47,304 nucleotides of DNA, taken from NCBI GenBank assembly GCA_027018935.1, contig JALUXZ010000174.1, positions 1 through 47,304 on the forward strand, given 5' to 3'. Positions 1-8,766 of the stretch are shown one piece after another. The DNA is from Mariprofundaceae bacterium. Its GTDB lineage: Bacteria > Pseudomonadota > Zetaproteobacteria > Mariprofundales > Mariprofundaceae. The notes below the pieces were generated by a model. The model did no database searches, was not told the DNA's origin, and saw only the letters and a program-made list of their open reading frames with translations. The position numbers and the translations under genes are program-made. Position 1 is the stretch's first letter, and each line of letters opens with the position of its first letter.

Positions 1-481
1 AGTAAATGCTGCTTCCATCAATATCTATAGAATTGCCTAAAAATTCTAAAATAAAGTGTGTGCCTTTGAAATAAAGGGCTTTCGGACTTTCTCTTCCTTG
101 CAGGTGTCGCTCGCTGATAAATGTTTCCAGACTTTTGCAAATATAATTTGAATCATTATGTAAATCATTTTGAAGGTATTCGACCAGTGGTTGATAATTG
201 TCCTGAAATCTCTCCATAGCCCATAAGGATGCCTTTTGATTAATCAGATTTGTTAATATCACACCCAGAACAATTGACAGGATGACAACAAAGGATTTTT
301 TCCATGTCCCTTCCATCACCTTCTTTTGCCATACAAAGTAAAAAAGATGAAATGCCCTATCAATGAAGGCTGGAACGATGCATAAATATACCAACAACCA
401 CCAACTTCCCACCCTAGGCCATTGGATTATTTTCCAAAAAACCAAGACTGCACAAACCACACAGAAAGCCAGTTCAGTCAT
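1..481 (-). CDS. hypothetical membrane protein, 3' end outside the window
   Basis: Own minus-strand translation from the ATG at 481 is open to the window edge (MTELAFCVVCAVLVFWKIIQWPRVGSWWLLVYLCIVPAFIDRAFHLFYFVW...), with hydrophobic N-terminal segments; absent from the ORF track because it is partial. Confidence 0.6.
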   Translation of the reverse strand, partial: MTELAFCVVCAVLVFWKIIQWPRVGSWWLLVYLCIVPAFIDRAFHLFYFVWQKKVMEGTWKKSFVVILSIVLGVILTNLINQKASLWAMERFQDNYQPLVEYLQNDLHNDSNYICKSLETFISERHLQGRESPKALYFKGTHFILEFLGNSIDIDGSSIY

Positions 482-562
482 ATAAAAAAACAACTCGGTT
501 TTATTTTGTTTCAACACCTTGCCTGCTCCCCTACAGTTTCTTTTATCATCTCGTATAGGTAG

Positions 563-1057
563 CTAAAATCTGCTCCAAAGTCGTCCATTCCATTGATTCT
601 TGCCGATAATCACCTTTGCACCCGAATGAATAGGCACACCACCAGGTTGAAGATTCAGGCAAACAATAAAATCACCCGATGTTGAACGATGCATGGAAAA
701 TCCGTTGACTCCTGGGCTATAGGGATGCGGCGCACCAATAATCAGCATGGCATCTGATGGTAGCACATAGAAATAATCGGGCATTTCTAGGGCATGATAA
801 ACTCCGCCCTGCTGTTCCACACCCTTAGTACTCAACTTGAGGGTTGTTCTCACAAAATGCACGACCTTACCTTGGTACTTCAGGTTTTTAACAAGGGATT
901 TACTCCACCTTTTATCCGCTGGAGTCATTTCATACGCATGGAATTTTTTGGATAAATCAACCTCGAAAGGCGTGGAACCACTGGCATCATCCCCTGCATG
1001 TGCTGAAATAGTGCAATAGCATATTGCAACCACCAGCAACAAAAACTGATTTTTCAT
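563..1057 (-). CDS. hypothetical secreted protein (signal peptide)
   Basis: 164-aa ORF with N-terminal signal peptide MKNQFLLLVVAICYCTISAHAG; contiguous with neighbouring minus-strand genes. Confidence 0.65.
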   Translation of the reverse strand: MKNQFLLLVVAICYCTISAHAGDDASGSTPFEVDLSKKFHAYEMTPADKRWSKSLVKNLKYQGKVVHFVRTTLKLSTKGVEQQGGVYHALEMPDYFYVLPSDAMLIIGAPHPYSPGVNGFSMHRSTSGDFIVCLNLQPGGVPIHSGAKVIIGKNQWNGRLWSRF

Positions 1058-1473
1058 TGAATCGCTCCTCGCTTTCTTTTTATCCTCTCAGCATTATAGA
1101 ATGGCTTCTTCTCCATCGGTCTATACTGATTGTGTATATACATATCCAATAGCCACATAGAAGAATCATGATGCCCCATATTGGCAAGTATGAAAAACTC
1201 TGCATAAGCAATCTTATAATCCCCTCGCTGATATGCTGCTTTGCCATGCTTGTATCTAGCAAGCAGTTCTGTGGATAACGCAGCAATCGCCTCTTCGCTC
1301 ATATTATCTTTTACTTTAATTTCACCAAGATCAGGAATATGAATGCGTTTGTAATGCGTAGCCTCCGATGCCATGCCTGAATAAGCAGGGTAAGTATGCT
1401 CTGCACAATCTACATTTACCGTGGTAAAAAATATCAACGATATTGCCAGCACAACCATACTAAGAAGGTTCAT
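1054..1473 (-). CDS. hypothetical secreted protein, Sel1/TPR-like helical segment
   Basis: ORF 1054-1566 with more likely start at Met32 (MNLLSMVVLAISLIFFTTVNVDCA signal peptide); segment AAYQRGDYKIAYAEFFILANMGHHDSSMWLLDMY is Sel1-like. Confidence 0.6.
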   Translation of the reverse strand: MNLLSMVVLAISLIFFTTVNVDCAEHTYPAYSGMASEATHYKRIHIPDLGEIKVKDNMSEEAIAALSTELLARYKHGKAAYQRGDYKIAYAEFFILANMGHHDSSMWLLDMYIHNQYRPMEKKPFYNAERIKRKRGAIQ

Positions 1474-1484
1474 AATCTCTCCAA

Positions 1485-1778
1485 CTATTCGCACACCCGC
1501 GAAATGACATTGCAATTGGAATCTCGATAATAAGTGCATCCACCCGATTGATAGACAGCACTGCACCCTCCTTCTATAGAGAAATCCTGCCCTATGTCAT
1601 CGGTGACAATATTCCATGCCCACCAAAGCATAAATACAGTAACCACCCAACGCATTGGAGTAGAAAAATGCTCACCTTTCCACATGCAATACAAGCCAAC
1701 AGGAAGCACGAAAATCAGCAGGAAAATCACAGCAACGCGATTACTCATGCACTTTGCCCACAAATCCTTGCTATTCAA
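1485..1778 (-). CDS. small hypothetical membrane protein
   Basis: 97-aa ORF with two hydrophobic segments, same strand and tight spacing with neighbours; start uncertain (Met11 possible). Confidence 0.5.
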   Translation of the reverse strand: MNSKDLWAKCMSNRVAVIFLLIFVLPVGLYCMWKGEHFSTPMRWVVTVFMLWWAWNIVTDDIGQDFSIEGGCSAVYQSGGCTYYRDSNCNVISRVCE

Positions 1779-1790
1779 TTCACAACCCCA

Positions 1791-2771
1791 CTAATCAATT
1801 TTCCTATAGCGAACAACGCTTCCATCTGGAAAAGTCAGTGCTAGATATGGCGAACCATCATAATGAAACCTTTCGAAAGTCACTGCTCCTTTCGTTCCAT
1901 CATCCCAGTGAAAGAACAGTTTATTGCCCTTGCTGCTCCAATGTCCGTAGTCTGGTGGGTTGTCATCATTGCCATTATGAATCGCAACACTGGCATCGCC
2001 AGCAAGCGCGGCATTGGAACCATAGGAAAGTGTACCATCCGCTCCAAAAGCCCAATTCGTATGATTCTCAACATACATGCCGCTATAGGAGTGATTCGAT
2101 CTGTGCATCCATACCCCAACTGCTTCTGGGGCATGATTCCCTGCTGCATTGCGTTTCGCCCTGACTGCTGGTTTTACTGCTCGGGAACGAGTTGCCTGCC
2201 CAGACTGTTTCCCACCCCAAGATATGTTCACACTCTTTGCAATATCAAACATAGCTTTCTTATAGGCTGGCATCGTCTCCGCTGGAGCTACCGCAGTCAT
2301 CATCAAACCACTCCCGTTCTTGGCAATGAGTGCCATGACAAAAGCCTTCAATTCATCTTCATATTGTATCTTGAAATCATTATATGCCGCCCCGACTTCC
2401 AATACAGTTGCCTTACCTATAGGAATCGCGTTAAGACCGCCATCAATCACTAAGTTGCGATTCATCTCTGCGACAATAGTCTTAAAATCTCCTCCTCCCG
2501 CCCGAATAGTGAGCGAACCACCTTGATTATTAGTTCCGACATAGGGTCGAACACCAACTCTCATTACATAATCTGGATGTTCCTTGGATGCATAACCTTC
2601 CACCGTCTTCGGCAAAACATAGGTAATGCCTCTATTTGGATATTCAATCTTGCTACCGCCCTGAAACGTCTCCCCAGATTTTGGCGTTTCTGCATTAGCG
2701 GCAGAAGAAAACAAAACCATGGAGAGCAGACAAACAAAGCCAAAAGCACTAAAATCACCTTTTATTTTCAT
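1791..2771 (-). CDS. hypothetical secreted protein
   Basis: 326-aa ORF, signal peptide MKIKGDFSAFGFVCLLSMVLFSSAANA. Confidence 0.75.
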   Translation of the reverse strand: MKIKGDFSAFGFVCLLSMVLFSSAANAETPKSGETFQGGSKIEYPNRGITYVLPKTVEGYASKEHPDYVMRVGVRPYVGTNNQGGSLTIRAGGGDFKTIVAEMNRNLVIDGGLNAIPIGKATVLEVGAAYNDFKIQYEDELKAFVMALIAKNGSGLMMTAVAPAETMPAYKKAMFDIAKSVNISWGGKQSGQATRSRAVKPAVRAKRNAAGNHAPEAVGVWMHRSNHSYSGMYVENHTNWAFGADGTLSYGSNAALAGDASVAIHNGNDDNPPDYGHWSSKGNKLFFHWDDGTKGAVTFERFHYDGSPYLALTFPDGSVVRYRKID

Positions 2772-2813
2772 TCTGACTCCTCCTTTATCTTACAAATCAT
2801 AGCTATACCTGCG

Positions 2814-2847
2814 AAGAGAGAGCCTGACTCATATCAGGCTCTCTCTT
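2814..2847. terminator. strong hairpin: 14-bp perfect stem AAGAGAGAGCCTGA / TCAGGCTCTCTCTT with 6-nt loop
   Basis: Perfect inverted repeat just downstream of the 2864-4648 CDS (minus); no strong external T-run, so terminator or RNA 3'-end stabiliser. Confidence 0.6.
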
Positions 2848-2863
2848 ACAACAGATGATACAA

Positions 2864-4648
2864 TCAATTGCAGTGCATGCCGCCATCCACCCATTGATCC
2901 ACCATGGTATTCCATTGGCTAATATTTCCTGGAGGTGCTTTTCCTAAAGAGTCCGCCACATTTCCTGAAGCTGAATTGATCGCCCAAACTATGCGCGGAT
3001 CCTGCTTCAAATGTTGCTTCACCGCTGCACCTGAACCCAATGCCTTGGTCAATTGGCATAACTGAGCATTGGTTTTGTTCGTGAACGAATGTGAAGCCAT
3101 GGGCACCATCCAGTTATTGTTTCCGACCTGTGCGCTGTGGCATGCATTACAAGCTGCTCCCGGACTCGTCGGATTAACTGATGAACCGAAACGACCTGCA
3201 CTGCCATGTTTCCCCAATGTGCCATTAGCCGATGAAATAGCAGTATTCATAAAGTTATGACACGTCATGCAACGCGAATGCTTGAATGTTGGGGCAAGTG
3301 TCGAAAAGCTCACTGGAAGATTACTACTGCTACCACCACCCGAATTGCTACTGAGCTGAACATAACGTGTTTGTCCACCCAGACTACAACGTCTGCCCTT
3401 GCTAGGAAAATTAGCACAACTATACACATGCCATTGTATTTTATTCCCCATACTTGCAGGAATAGCCACTGTTTTACTCGTCGTCCCAGCAGGTATCTGT
3501 AGGCTCAGATTAGGTGAAATATTGGCAGTTGGGTGATAATAATCATATCTTCCTCCACTTAATGGAACTTTATTAATCACCAGTTGATACCCAGCCGTTG
3601 CTGAAGATTTCGCTTGCCAGCTAAATGCTATATTGCGCGATGGACTCATCGCATTATTTGCAGGGCTAGTCATATTTGCAAATGATGGAACCACTGTAAA
3701 CTTCTCATGTGTTGACCAATTTCCACAATGCGTATTATCACTGCATGATCGCGCCATCCATTCAACAATCTTACCTTCCTGAGTAGAATGAATCGTAACA
3801 GGAATATTCATTATTCCCCCACCTGGTGTGGCATTCTTTTTCTCACGGTAGAAACAGTTCGCTGTGCCAGCTCTGCGCATACAAATATCATATTTGGCAA
3901 CGCCCGGAACTTTCTGTAAACTTAATTGCCAACCTGGCGTAGCTCCATAGCCATTCTGACCACCTGATCCCCCATTCCACCTAGGGAAAGTCAATGTCGG
4001 CGGAGTTAGCGTTGCTTGTCTTGAAATTATCCTGACAGGAAGCATGGGTCTTACAATCCTTGGTCCAGCTCTACAACCGAACCTAATTTGGTTCACGTAC
4101 CAGTTTCTTTTCCCGTTCATTGTATAAGCAAACTCGTGGTTTGGACAAAGCTTCCAACCACTGCCTGTGCCACCCACCGAGGCAGTGATGGTTTTTGCCT
4201 CAGCCGCCCCTACGGCTTTACCTGCGCTACTTGCCGAATAACAAGCCACACTAATTTGTTTCAGTGCATTCACACCTCTATAATTAGCTGTTTTGCCATA
4301 AATACCACCTACAAACTTATCCTGCGAACACAAGGCTGTTTGCGTTTGGTGTGCCTGCAAAGTACCTGGTACACCAGTATTGGTATAAGTAATCCAGCTA
4401 GGCGTACCATTCCACTTACCTGCTGATGATATTTTCGTACAGCGAATTCTTATTCGCTCAATCACAGTATCTTTTTTAACAGCAATACCTGTAATACGCA
4501 TACCTGTAGGGCAGGTTTTACTAAAATTATGATTCCCTCCCGTCCCATTTCCAACATACGCAGTATTGCCCGCATATGCAGGCATCACTTCGATTTGCAC
4601 AGCAAATAAAACTGCTATAATCATCATCAATAATCTTATATTAAACAT
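2864..4648 (-). CDS. large secreted protein with two C-terminal CxxCH (c-type haem) motifs
   Basis: ORF 2864-4684; Met13 (MFNIRLLMMIIAVLFAVQ...) is preceded by GGAGG and begins a signal peptide; contains HSRCMTCHNFM and AACNACHSAQ motifs. Confidence 0.75.
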   Translation of the reverse strand: MFNIRLLMMIIAVLFAVQIEVMPAYAGNTAYVGNGTGGNHNFSKTCPTGMRITGIAVKKDTVIERIRIRCTKISSAGKWNGTPSWITYTNTGVPGTLQAHQTQTALCSQDKFVGGIYGKTANYRGVNALKQISVACYSASSAGKAVGAAEAKTITASVGGTGSGWKLCPNHEFAYTMNGKRNWYVNQIRFGCRAGPRIVRPMLPVRIISRQATLTPPTLTFPRWNGGSGGQNGYGATPGWQLSLQKVPGVAKYDICMRRAGTANCFYREKKNATPGGGIMNIPVTIHSTQEGKIVEWMARSCSDNTHCGNWSTHEKFTVVPSFANMTSPANNAMSPSRNIAFSWQAKSSATAGYQLVINKVPLSGGRYDYYHPTANISPNLSLQIPAGTTSKTVAIPASMGNKIQWHVYSCANFPSKGRRCSLGGQTRYVQLSSNSGGGSSSNLPVSFSTLAPTFKHSRCMTCHNFMNTAISSANGTLGKHGSAGRFGSSVNPTSPGAACNACHSAQVGNNNWMVPMASHSFTNKTNAQLCQLTKALGSGAAVKQHLKQDPRIVWAINSASGNVADSLGKAPPGNISQWNTMVDQWVDGGMHCN

Positions 4649-4742
4649 ATAGCCTCCCTCGACTTTCCTTCTGTAGTGCTTCAATTATCAACTAAAATCA
4701 TACCAACTTGCCGTACTCTGGCGAACGATGATAACTTACCCA

Positions 4743-4758
4743 TCCCCAGAATTGGGTA
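4743..4758. promoter_or_regulatory. candidate NarL-family response-regulator site (7-2-7 inverted heptamers) TCCCCAG-AA-TTGGGTA
   Basis: Near-palindrome upstream of the minus-strand gene 2864-4648; nearly identical to 5493-5508. Confidence 0.45.
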
Positions 4759-4791
4759 TGTAGTGACACGCTGACTTCACAAATATTCATG

Positions 4792-5457
4792 TTACTGATG
4801 CCGAATGCGTTGCGAGCATACGCCTTCGATACGGCGCTGAAAGATATTTACACGGTATGCAAGCTTGCCTGTGGGTTCATTATACCAGCGCACCCGTATA
4901 TTCCCGCATCGACTACAACCTTTTTTGGGTAACGACACAAACTGTGCATCAGCAAACCTTTTTTTATCAAATTTAATCTCCGCATGATCGAACAACGTTC
5001 CCTGTTTGCCGCATAAAGCGGGTGAATTGGATATTTTAAAAACATCCTCGCCTTTATCTCCCACGCTCAAAGCATGAGCTTTTCGAATACTTCCCTGTTG
5101 CTGGGGTTTGATGTCGGGCTTGATAATGATAGAAACAGCTTTGCTGCTTTGATGAGCAGAGCGAACTCGCAGCTTGATATGCAAATGCCGACCTAAATCC
5201 GGAACCTTGACCCTGATCCGCTTATCACTCCAGAATGTATGTTTGAGAACATAAAATAAACCACTGCCATAATCGGCAACTACTTCCGACATACCTGGCA
5301 CTGCGCCAAAGCCGCTACCATTCAGACTAAGCTCCGAACCAGCTACCACATGGGACGGTTCGGTGGACACAACATTCACTACTGCCCAAGCTAAACCTGG
5401 CAGCAGCAAGAACACGCACCCAAACCATGACAGCACAATATAAAGCAGACTTCTCAT
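4792..5457 (-). CDS. secreted IPT/TIG-like domain protein
   Basis: 221-aa ORF, signal peptide; segment VVSTEPSHVVAGSELSLNGSGFGAVPGMSEVVADYG resembles an IPT/TIG fold N-terminus. Confidence 0.6.
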   Translation of the reverse strand: MRSLLYIVLSWFGCVFLLLPGLAWAVVNVVSTEPSHVVAGSELSLNGSGFGAVPGMSEVVADYGSGLFYVLKHTFWSDKRIRVKVPDLGRHLHIKLRVRSAHQSSKAVSIIIKPDIKPQQQGSIRKAHALSVGDKGEDVFKISNSPALCGKQGTLFDHAEIKFDKKRFADAQFVSLPKKGCSRCGNIRVRWYNEPTGKLAYRVNIFQRRIEGVCSQRIRHQ

Positions 5458-5488
5458 GCCAGAAGCATATGAGCCTCTTTGGCAAACC

Positions 5489-5512
5489 CATATACCCAGA
5501 ATTGGGTATATG
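5489..5512. promoter_or_regulatory. 24-bp palindrome CATATACCCA-GAAT-TGGGTATATG; candidate NarL-type 7-2-7 operator (TACCCAG-AA-TTGGGTA)
   Basis: 10-bp perfect arms; 32 bp upstream of the start of the 4792-5457 CDS; adjacent to a NarL/LuxR-type two-component system. Confidence 0.5.
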
Positions 5513-5527
5513 GTGCCAGTATCTGAT

Positions 5528-7393
5528 TTATATCTTAGCTGTATGAGTTTCCGAGTTCAGCCATATTCTAACACAAGCACCACCTTGCTGTTGATTGAAA
5601 AACTCAATATCCAGACCAATATCAGCAGTTCGGCGGCGCATATTACCCAAGCCACGCCCCTGTTTTTGCTGTGCTGAAGAAAATCCGATGCCATTATCAC
5701 AGATACAAATCGCTGCTCTGTTTTCTTCACCCGAATACCCAACTACTACATGAATCTGATTGGCTTCGGCATGTTTGAGAATATTGGTAAAGGCCTCCTG
5801 AATCACACGTAACAACTGCAAGCTTTGCTGGGGAGAGAACTCACCTAGAATCGGCAATTCTTCCTGCTTCCAATACAATAAAATATTTTGGGCTTTCAGT
5901 TTAGGCTCATAACGATACTTAAACATGGTCAGTAATTCGGGTAATCCATCCTCTTCAGGAGCCAATGAATCAATAATTAGGCGTAAATCATCCAATGCAA
6001 AGGTCAGTGTATCTGCCAAACTTTTATCAGATCCATGATGCTCCATCATGGCTAGAGCCGACACAAGTTGTCCTCCCACACCATCATGAATATCCCGCAT
6101 GATACGCTCTCGTTCAGTTTTCAAGATTTTCTGTCTTTCCAGTACGTGGATGGTTTCAAAAGCCTCCTTGAGTTCAGTTTCTCGTTTACTAACCCTCGTT
6201 TCCAATTCCAAGTTCAATACTTCAGCCTCACGAATCGCTGTCGTAAAACGTCGAATCAATACCCAACCAATCAAAAGAAAAATAAATGGTGCAGAATAGT
6301 GCAGTAGATAGGGGTATTGCAAATGAAAGGCAAGGTTTATCCAATCAAAAGAACCCAGTGTGACAATTGGAATGATTGAAAGAAAAACAATCCCCTTGTC
6401 GAAACTTGCCTGCTTTGTTTTCCAATGTTTGAAAAATAATAGCATCATCCAGCTCCACAGAGCAAATAATGGCAAATAGGCAAAAACAAGAGCATCCAGC
6501 AGCATCTGCTGTGGAAGATTCCACAAGACTATGGTGGTCACTGCGCAATATGTCAGAATAATATATTTAGTAATCCTAAGCTTTAAACCGATATACGTAC
6601 CGACAAATATCCACATGCATCCAATCATCCAAACGCCACTGCTATTGGTCAGTGCTATCCAGTGAGACAATGGCAATGGCATGGAGCGAACAAAAAACCA
6701 TGTCGTATAAAATGCCCAAAATATCGAACCTAACGCAAACCAGCCATATAGAGCCTCTCGACGAATCACCCAAATAAGCCCAACGCAAAGACCCATGGTC
6801 AATGCAAAAGCACAGATTAACTGACTCAATGTAACCCGAAAAAAGTAGTTGTGTTCATATGTTGGTCTGAGAAGTTCATCTGCCCCCATATAAAAAGGCA
6901 GCAAACGCCCACGGCTGTGCACAGCCGATTCCAGGCGAATATAGAGCAGATTCTCACCCGATGTTAACAGTCCATTGGGAATCGTAAAATACAGCGGATG
7001 ATTCCATGAGTTGGATTGCTTATTCTCAATCGGAGCGTCGATACCAATCAATACACCATTGAGAAATACAGCCGCATCCCGGTTAATGCGGGGCAGATAA
7101 ATACCCCATAAGCGATTAGGGGGGACATTGAGCTTAATTTTTAGACGGTACCAGCCAAAGCCGCCAGCATCAGGGTGCGTGAAGTCCCACAAATCGGGAA
7201 GCTTCACCTTTTGCCATGCAAGGTTGTCACCCTTAGGCGGTTTTGCCTGATTCTTTAACAAAAAATCGGCATCTTTAAATAATAAGGATGATTGATTGCT
7301 ATGGCTTGTAAAAGAGCACCCAGCAAAGAAAATGCACAACAGCGCAAAGATAATATTCTGAATCAAATGTGCTGCATTCACCTGTCTATTCAC
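5528..7393 (-). CDS. sensor histidine kinase, NarX/UhpB type (HisKA_3 + HATPase) with multi-TM (7TMR-DISM-like) region and periplasmic jelly-roll-like domain
   Basis: RERIMRDIHDGVGGQLVSALAMM (HisKA_3 H-box), CICDNGIGF and GRGLGNMRRRTADIG (HATPase N/G boxes); multiple TM helices. Confidence 0.9.
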   Translation of the reverse strand: MNRQVNAAHLIQNIIFALLCIFFAGCSFTSHSNQSSLLFKDADFLLKNQAKPPKGDNLAWQKVKLPDLWDFTHPDAGGFGWYRLKIKLNVPPNRLWGIYLPRINRDAAVFLNGVLIGIDAPIENKQSNSWNHPLYFTIPNGLLTSGENLLYIRLESAVHSRGRLLPFYMGADELLRPTYEHNYFFRVTLSQLICAFALTMGLCVGLIWVIRREALYGWFALGSIFWAFYTTWFFVRSMPLPLSHWIALTNSSGVWMIGCMWIFVGTYIGLKLRITKYIILTYCAVTTIVLWNLPQQMLLDALVFAYLPLFALWSWMMLLFFKHWKTKQASFDKGIVFLSIIPIVTLGSFDWINLAFHLQYPYLLHYSAPFIFLLIGWVLIRRFTTAIREAEVLNLELETRVSKRETELKEAFETIHVLERQKILKTERERIMRDIHDGVGGQLVSALAMMEHHGSDKSLADTLTFALDDLRLIIDSLAPEEDGLPELLTMFKYRYEPKLKAQNILLYWKQEELPILGEFSPQQSLQLLRVIQEAFTNILKHAEANQIHVVVGYSGEENRAAICICDNGIGFSSAQQKQGRGLGNMRRRTADIGLDIEFFNQQQGGACVRIWLNSETHTAKI

Positions 7394-8039
7394 GAATATG
7401 GATCAAGCCCAGTTGTTCTGCCTCATAAACGGCCTCGGAACGTGAAGATACATGCAACTTGCGGTAAACACGCTTAATATGGGTGGAAACCGTGTGGTAA
7501 GAAATATTTAGGGTGCCTGCAATTTCTTGGTAATTCAAACCTTTGGAAATATAAATGAGTACATCCAGTTCTCGTTCGGTGAGATTGGGTAAAGCCCCAT
7601 GCTCTACGGCAGTTATTTTTTTATCATTCCGAAAATGCTGCAACAAATGGCGACTAATGGCGGGGCTGATTGGAGCGCCTCCATTCAACACCTCCATGAT
7701 TGATGCACCGATATCATCTACACCTGTGTTTTTCAGAAGATAGCCTGTTGCTCCAGCCTCAATGGCTCGCATCACATGGGTTTCATCGCCAAACACAGTG
7801 ACAACAATTGATTCAATATCTCCAAGATTCGTTGCCTGATTAATTAATTCAATACCATCTCCATCAGGCAGACCAAGATCAACCAATAACACATTAGGTT
7901 TATGCGCAACAAGTAGTTCCATTCCCTCATCATGAAATCCTGATTCCGCACAAACATTAAGCTCTGGATGTTTCGCAACGGCACATGTCAATCGTTCTCT
8001 TATATGCTGGTCATCTTCAACGATTAATACTGAAGCCAT
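7386..8039 (-). CDS. NarL/LuxR-family response regulator
   Basis: Receiver domain (VLIVEDDQHIRERL...VLLVDLGLPDGDGIEL) and C-terminal HTH (LTERELDVLIYISKGLNYQEIAGTLNISYHTVSTHIKRVYRKL); overlaps the kinase gene. Confidence 0.95.
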   Translation of the reverse strand: MASVLIVEDDQHIRERLTCAVAKHPELNVCAESGFHDEGMELLVAHKPNVLLVDLGLPDGDGIELINQATNLGDIESIVVTVFGDETHVMRAIEAGATGYLLKNTGVDDIGASIMEVLNGGAPISPAISRHLLQHFRNDKKITAVEHGALPNLTERELDVLIYISKGLNYQEIAGTLNISYHTVSTHIKRVYRKLHVSSRSEAVYEAEQLGLIHIRE

Positions 8040-8127
8040 AGCTAAACCCTCTACTCATGAACTTTAAATACATAATAACAATAGTTTCCATTGGTACCTT
8101 AACGCTCTCTCGTGTACGAAAGTAATT

Positions 8128-8183
8128 CGCCACATCGCCACATCGCCACATCGCCACATCGCCACATCGCCACATCGCCATAT
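8128..8183. repeat. 8-bp tandem repeat (CGCCACAT), six perfect copies plus a variant seventh unit (CGCCATAT)
   Basis: Direct read of sequence; lies ~90 bp upstream of the response-regulator start codon. Confidence 0.95.
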
Positions 8184-8282
8184 ATTCATATTTATCAAGC
8201 TTCTCCCACACGCACCTTAACCTGTTTGCAAGTATAGACGATTTACAATAAGGTGAAACTTTTGCAACACTGGGAAGTTAAA

Positions 8283-8766
8283 TATGAGAAATAATGTAGA
8301 AACTCTATCAAGAGAAGGCCTATACAGGCCGTGGCTTTTTTTAGTATATCACGCGCCATGCGTAAGCGTTTGTTCTCTGCTTTTAAACGAGAAAGCTCGG
8401 CTTGTTCCTTGCTCATATGACCTTTGCTAGGGAGGTGCTGATTAACTCAATGCATGGTGTCTATGCGCCCAAAATTACCAACGCCGGCGTTGGCAAACTT
8501 AACAATAGCGGTGCTATTACTTGCGCTTGCCGCCTTGGGGTTGAAAATTCTGAATCGCATATCCACTCATCCAGAGTTAATCAGCACCTCCCAAGGAAAG
8601 GCTTCCTCTCCATGACTCTGACTTTCATTTTTCCAACGACTGAGCATGTTGTAATTAATGCCAAGATTGCGTGAGGCTTCGGCTATCGAATAACCTGCTC
8701 AAGTATCAAACCAACCGCTTCGCGTTTGAATTCTTTGGTGTATGTCGTGCGTTTCCTGTGACTCAT
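8283..8766 (-). pseudogene. IS3-family transposase OrfA remnant, frameshifted and interrupted by a MITE-like insertion
   Basis: Minus-strand translation: MSHRKRTTYTKEFKREAVGLILEQ / (frameshift) YSIAEASRNLGINYNMLSRWKNESQSHGEEAFP / (insertion 8430-8592) / HMSKEQAELSRLKAENKRLRMARDILKKATA; 3' part missing, downstream boundary approximate. Confidence 0.85.
8430..8592. mobile_element. 163-bp MITE-like element, TIR GGGAGGTGCTGATTAACTC ... GAGTTAATCAGCACCTCCC
   Basis: 19-bp perfect terminal inverted repeats, interrupts the IS3 orfA remnant; second copy in opposite orientation at 47156. Confidence 0.85.

Noticed and set aside
1754-2858. Plus-strand ORFs (1754-2164, 1863-2453, 2320-2526, 2523-2858) opposite the minus-strand gene
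   Set aside because: Antisense to a signal-peptide-bearing CDS and without recognisable domains or ribosome-binding sites
5489-5512. Palindrome as a Rho-independent terminator of the kinase gene
   Set aside because: Low-GC stem, no adjacent T-tract, and the same sequence recurs upstream of a second gene, which fits an operator better; not fully excluded
8128-8183. Possible CRISPR-like array from the repeated CGCCACAT units
   Set aside because: Units are contiguous 8-bp direct repeats with no spacers; it is a simple tandem repeat
8017-8211. 64-aa ORF reading through the tandem repeat and overlapping the response-regulator start, considered as a phase-variable N-terminal extension
   Set aside because: Out of frame with the regulator, and the regulator frame has an in-frame TGA a few codons upstream of its ATG, so gain or loss of a repeat unit cannot create a fusion
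8402-8674. 90-aa plus-strand ORF across the MITE/IS remnant
   Set aside because: Composed of insertion sequence and antisense transposase fragments
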